Made by a program: the position numbers and the translations under genes
Assembly (NCBI GenBank): GCA_029267645.1
Contig: JAJUIM010000028.1
Span: 1-12,291 of the forward strand
Direction of reading: 5' to 3'
DNA length: 12,291 bases
Source of the DNA: Microbacterium sp.
GTDB taxonomy: Bacteria > Actinomycetota > Actinomycetes > Actinomycetales > Microbacteriaceae
In this document: piece after piece, positions 8,992 through 12,291 of the stretch
How the letters are laid out: each line of letters starts with the position of its first letter
How positions within the stretch are numbered: the stretch's first letter is position 1
Notes under the pieces: generated by a model
Database searches by the model: none
The model's input: only the letters and a program-made list of their open reading frames with translations
Told to the model about the DNA's origin: nothing

Positions 8992-9993
8992 GTGACGATG
9001 ACCGAGGTGCGCGTGCCGGATCGGCCGCCCGTCAGCCGGGGCGAGGAGCCCCGGCCGGCGGGCCGCCGCCCCCGGCGCCCCGACTGGCGCAGGCGCGGCG
9101 AGATCGCGATCCTCGCGGGGCCGGCCGTCGTCGTCTTCTGCGCGTTCGTGATTCTGCCGGTCGTCATGGCCGCGTTCTATGGGTTCTTCCGGTGGAAGGG
9201 CTTCGGCTTCCCCGACGACTTCGTCGGGTTCGAGAACTACGCCATGATCCTGGGCGACGAGGCGTTCCGCGACGCCGTGCTGCACAACGGGATCATCGTC
9301 GTCGCGTCGCTCGTGCTACAGGGGCCGCTCGCGATCGCGTTCGCCCTGCTCCTCAACCAGCGCATGCGCGGGCGCAGCCTCGTGCGCGTGCTGATCTTCG
9401 TGCCCTATGTGATCTCCGAGGTCGTCGTGGGCACGGGCTGGACCCTCATGCTGCAGGATGCGGGCGCCGTCAACTCGCTGCTCGAGAAGATCGGGCTCGG
9501 GGCGCTGCAGCAGTCGTGGCTGTCGGATCCGCAGGTCGCGATGGGCACGCTCCTCGTGATCATCACCTGGAAGTACATCGGCTTCGCCGTCATCCTCATG
9601 TTGGCGGGCCTGCAGTCGATCCCGAACGAGCTGTTCGAGGCCGCCTCGATCGACGGCGCCACCTTCTGGCAGACGCAGCGCTACATCACGCTGCCGCTGC
9701 TCGGCCCCACGATCCGCATCTGGGCCTTCCTGTCGATGATCGGCTCGCTGCAGCTGTTCGACCTCGTCAACATCATCTGGGGCCAGTACGTCGCGGCGAC
9801 GGCGGGCACCTCGACGATGGCGACGTACATGTACCAGCACGGGCACCTCGCGAGCAACTACGGATTCGGGAACGCCGTCGCGGTGCTCCTGTTCCTCATC
9901 TCGCTCGTCGTCGCGCTCGTCTATCAGCGCGCCGTGCTGCGGCGCGACACGGCGGGCGCCGTCACGGGGCCCGCGGAGAGGGGACGCTCATGA
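8992..9993 (+). CDS. CUT1 ABC transporter permease (MalF-like)
   Basis: This 333-residue protein is the first permease subunit of the operon 2 importer. An unusually basic, proline-rich N-terminus of about 35 residues (RPAGRRPRRPDWRRRG) precedes the first of roughly six membrane segments (about residues 37-64). The EAA loop begins at residue 216 (EAASIDGATFWQTQRYITLPLLGP). The start is uncertain: a GTG at 8992 has a poor G-rich upstream sequence at 8981-8984, and an ATG two codons later at 8998 would change the product by only two residues. The stop overlaps the start of the next gene in an ATGA. It corresponds by position to BxlF of xylobiose systems. Confidence 0.94.
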   Translation: MTMTEVRVPDRPPVSRGEEPRPAGRRPRRPDWRRRGEIAILAGPAVVVFCAFVILPVVMAAFYGFFRWKGFGFPDDFVGFENYAMILGDEAFRDAVLHNGIIVVASLVLQGPLAIAFALLLNQRMRGRSLVRVLIFVPYVISEVVVGTGWTLMLQDAGAVNSLLEKIGLGALQQSWLSDPQVAMGTLLVIITWKYIGFAVILMLAGLQSIPNELFEAASIDGATFWQTQRYITLPLLGPTIRIWAFLSMIGSLQLFDLVNIIWGQYVAATAGTSTMATYMYQHGHLASNYGFGNAVAVLLFLISLVVALVYQRAVLRRDTAGAVTGPAERGRS

Positions 9994-10871
9994 CCGCCAC
10001 CTCCGTCGCGATCGGCGCGGTCGATCGCAGGGGCCGGCCGCGGGGTCGCGGTCGCGCGCCGCGAGCGGGCGCGGGCGTCTACCTGCTCGCGACCGTCCTC
10101 GTCGGGATCTGCATCGGGCCCGTGCTGTACATCATCATCGGCGGGTTCCGCTCGAACGCGCAGATCACGCAGGACCCCTCGGGGTTCCCGGGGCCGTGGG
10201 TGCTCACGAACTACTCCGAGGTGCTCGCCTCGTCGGAGTTCTGGGTCGCCATGGGCAATTCGACGATCTCGGCCGTCGCGACGACGGCGGGCGCCGTCGT
10301 CCTCGGCGTCATGGCGAGCTACGTCATCGCGCGCTACGACTTCGCGGGCAAGGGAGCGCTCTACGCGCTCTTCGCGGCTGGCCTCATGTTCCCCGTCACG
10401 GTCGCGATCACGCCGCTGTACCTGCTCGTGCGCAACCTGGGGCTCGTGAACAGCCTCGGCGGCATCATCCTGCCGCAGATCGCCTTCGCGCTGCCCACCA
10501 CCATCATCATCCTCGTGCCGTTTCTCCGCGCGATCCCGAAGGAGCTCGAGGAGGCCGCGTCGATCGACGGCGCGGGCCGCCTCGGCTTCTTCTGGCGCAT
10601 GGTCGTGCCGCTCAGCATGCCGGGCGTCGTGACCGTGGGGATCCTGGCCTTCGTCACCACCTGGAACGGATACATGCTGCCGCTGTTCATCCTGAACGAC
10701 ACGAGCCTGTTCACGCTGCCCCTCGGCGTGCAGAACTTCGCGTCGCAGTACTCGGTCGACACCGCCCGCGTGCTCGCCTACACCTCGCTGTCCATGCTGC
10801 CCGCGCTCATCTTCTTCAGCCTCTTCGAGAAGCGCATCGTCGGCGGCCTCACGGGGGCGGTGAAGGGATGA
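9990..10871 (+). CDS. CUT1 ABC transporter permease (MalG-like)
   Basis: This 293-residue protein is the second permease subunit of the operon 2 importer. A basic N-terminus (RRGRPRGRGRAPR) is followed by a first membrane segment at about residues 29-51 and five further hydrophobic segments. The EAA loop starts at residue 188 (EAASIDGAGRLGFFWRMVVPLSMP), and TTWNGYMLPLFIL matches the conserved MalG-type late segment. GGAGAGG at 9975-9981 lies 8 nt upstream of the ATG, which overlaps the previous stop by four bases. Its own stop overlaps the GH3 start in the same ATGA pattern, so the whole cluster appears translationally coupled. The upstream in-frame opening is an alternate-frame shadow of the binding-protein and permease genes. 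Confidence 0.95.
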   Translation: MTATSVAIGAVDRRGRPRGRGRAPRAGAGVYLLATVLVGICIGPVLYIIIGGFRSNAQITQDPSGFPGPWVLTNYSEVLASSEFWVAMGNSTISAVATTAGAVVLGVMASYVIARYDFAGKGALYALFAAGLMFPVTVAITPLYLLVRNLGLVNSLGGIILPQIAFALPTTIIILVPFLRAIPKELEEAASIDGAGRLGFFWRMVVPLSMPGVVTVGILAFVTTWNGYMLPLFILNDTSLFTLPLGVQNFASQYSVDTARVLAYTSLSMLPALIFFSLFEKRIVGGLTGAVKG

Positions 10872-12291
10872 CGGCCCCCGCGACGGTCGCGGTGCGCGCC
10901 GTGCCTGCGACGTCCGACCGCGTGCGGGCGCTGCTTTCGCAGATGACGCTCGAGGAGAAGACGGCGCAGCTCGTGGGCTACTGGCTCGACCACGGCGACG
11001 AGGTCGTCGCGCCCATGGCCGACGAGATGGACGCGGGGCACGGATCCGGCGCCCTCGCGGCCATCACGCGCGACGGCATCGGCCACTTCACGCGCGTGTA
11101 CGGCACGCGCCCCGTGGATCCCGCCGAGCGCGCCGCGTGGCTGCGCGAGGAGCAGCGGCGCCTCGTGCGCGAGACGCGGCTCGGGATCCCCGCGCTCGTG
11201 CACGAGGAGTGCCTCACGGGGCTCGCGGCGTGGAAGGCCGCGACGTTCCCGACCCCGCTCGCGTGGGGCGCCGCCTTCGATCCTGATCTCGTCGAGGAGA
11301 TGGCCGCGGCGATCGGCGACTCGATGCGCGAGCTCGGCGTGCACCAGGGCCTCGCGCCCGTGCTCGACGTCGTGCGTGACCCCCGCTGGGGGCGCGTCGA
11401 CGAGTGCATCGCCGAGGATCCGTACGTCGTCGGCACGGTCGGCACGGCGTTCGTGCGCGGGATCCAGTCGGCGGGCGTCCACGCGACCCTCAAGCACTTC
11501 CTCGCCTACTCGGGCTCGCAGGCGGGGCGCAACCACGCGCCCGTGCACGCGGGTCCGCGCGAGATCGCCGACGTGTTCCTGCCGCCCTTCGAGATGGCGA
11601 TCCGAGACGGCGGCGCGCGCAGCGTCATGAACAGCTACGCCGAGATCGACGGCGTGCCGGTCGCGTCGGATCCGCGCCTGCTCACCGACCTGCTGCGCGG
11701 CGAGCTCGGCTTCGACGGCACGGTCGTCGCCGACTACTTCTCGGTCGCGTTCCTCGAGCGCACCCACGCGATCGCGGCGGGGCGCGGGGAAGCCGCGGCG
11801 CTCGCGCTCGAGGCGGGCATCGACGTCGAGCTGCCGTCGGGCGACGCCTATCTCGCGCCGCTCGTCGATGCGGTGCGGGATGGGCGCGTTGACGAGGCGT
11901 TCGTCGACCGCGCCGTGCTGCGGGTGCTCGCGCAGAAGGAGGAGCTGGGGCTGCTGGAGCCCGACGCGTTCCGCGACGAGGCGCCTGCGCGGATCGACCT
12001 CGACACGCCGCGCCACCGCGACATCGCGAGGCGCCTCGCCGAGGAGTCGGTCGTGCTGCTCGCGAACGACGGCGTGCTGCCGCTCGCGGCGGGCACGTCG
12101 CGCATCGCGGTCATCGGCCCGAACGCCGACCGCGCCGAGGCGCTGCAGGGGTGCTATTCGTTTGCCAACCACGTGCTGGCGCACCACCCCGACGTGCCGA
12201 TCGGCGTCTCGATGCCGACCGTGCGCGAGGCGCTCGCCGCGGCGCTGCCCGACGCGGAGATCGTCGCGGCGCGCGGCTGCGAGGTCGAGGG
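10868..12291 (+). CDS. GH3 beta-glucosidase/beta-xylosidase (3'-truncated)
   Basis: The frame starting at ATG 10868 has no stop before the window end, giving 474 visible residues of a family 3 glycosidase (full enzymes are usually about 750-800). The N-terminal (alpha/beta)8 domain carries MTLEEKTAQLVG, the motif RDPRWGR (residues 170-176) followed by E-x-x-x-EDP, the pair Lys209-His210 (KHF), SGSQAGRNHAPV, and the nucleophile Asp289 in VVADYF. The second alpha/beta sandwich domain begins around residue 390 (ESVVLLANDGVLPL; IAVIGPNAD). The acid/base residue would lie beyond the window. No signal peptide is seen, so it should be cytoplasmic. It overlaps the permease stop by four bases. Its placement after a binding protein and two permeases parallels BxlA, a GH3 beta-xylosidase, but beta-glucosidase activity is equally possible from sequence. 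Confidence 0.93.
   Translation, partial: MTAPATVAVRAVPATSDRVRALLSQMTLEEKTAQLVGYWLDHGDEVVAPMADEMDAGHGSGALAAITRDGIGHFTRVYGTRPVDPAERAAWLREEQRRLVRETRLGIPALVHEECLTGLAAWKAATFPTPLAWGAAFDPDLVEEMAAAIGDSMRELGVHQGLAPVLDVVRDPRWGRVDECIAEDPYVVGTVGTAFVRGIQSAGVHATLKHFLAYSGSQAGRNHAPVHAGPREIADVFLPPFEMAIRDGGARSVMNSYAEIDGVPVASDPRLLTDLLRGELGFDGTVVADYFSVAFLERTHAIAAGRGEAAALALEAGIDVELPSGDAYLAPLVDAVRDGRVDEAFVDRAVLRVLAQKEELGLLEPDAFRDEAPARIDLDTPRHRDIARRLAEESVVLLANDGVLPLAAGTSRIAVIGPNADRAEALQGCYSFANHVLAHHPDVPIGVSMPTVREALAAALPDAEIVAARGCEVE

Noticed and set aside
8334..9989. A long open frame leading into the operon 2 MalG-like gene from 8334.
   Set aside because: Its translation upstream of 9990 is Arg-rich and overlaps the true binding-protein and permease frames. 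A good ribosome binding site and an ATGA overlap support the start at 9990.
1..12291. Mobile elements, CRISPR arrays, tRNA or rRNA genes, riboswitches and anti-phage systems.
   Set aside because: Coding sequence fills almost the whole window, and the only gap over 100 nt (7527-7716) contains just the operator and promoter. No repeats, transposase motifs or RNA gene signatures were seen.

Overview
The window is about 12.3 kb of very GC-rich DNA. Genes are packed with 1-4 nt overlaps, codons strongly favour G or C in the third position, and Shine-Dalgarno sequences are clear. This fits a high-GC actinobacterium. I would guess a member of the Micrococcales such as Microbacteriaceae, but no taxonomic marker gene is present, so that is inference. 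The content is a carbohydrate uptake and degradation locus with nine genes. Two run off the window edges. There are no RNA genes, mobile elements or CRISPR arrays.

Operon 1 (plus strand, from the left edge to 6488) encodes the C-terminal two thirds of a sugar-binding protein, two CUT1-type ABC permeases, a YicI-type GH31 alpha-xylosidase and a GH1 beta-glucosidase. The genes overlap or lie within about 12 nt of each other. The promoter lies upstream of the window. Converging on it with a 6-nt gap is a LacI-family repressor on the minus strand (6495-7526).

The 190-nt divergent intergenic region (7527-7716) holds a perfect 14-bp palindrome centred at 7612/7613, which is the likely LacI-family operator. 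It abuts a consensus -35 hexamer facing operon 2. Operon 2 (plus strand, 7717 to the right edge) encodes a lipoprotein sugar-binding protein, two CUT1 permeases and a GH3 beta-glycosidase that is still open at the window end. Its layout (divergent LacI regulator, binding protein, two permeases, GH3 enzyme) matches the xylobiose operon bxlEFGA of Streptomyces.

Neither operon carries the ABC ATPase. In actinobacteria such importers commonly share one ATPase (MsiK) encoded elsewhere. None of the three glycosidases shows a signal peptide, so oligosaccharides are probably imported first and cut inside the cell. An alpha-xylosidase, a GH1 and a GH3 beta-glycosidase together would suit xyloglucan oligosaccharides, isoprimeverose or xylo-/cello-oligosaccharides. 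That substrate assignment is inference. I see no clearly new kind of system. The points most worth checking are the substrate logic of the paired operons, the operator/promoter arrangement, and a marked excess of the hexamer GGATCC across all genes and reading frames.
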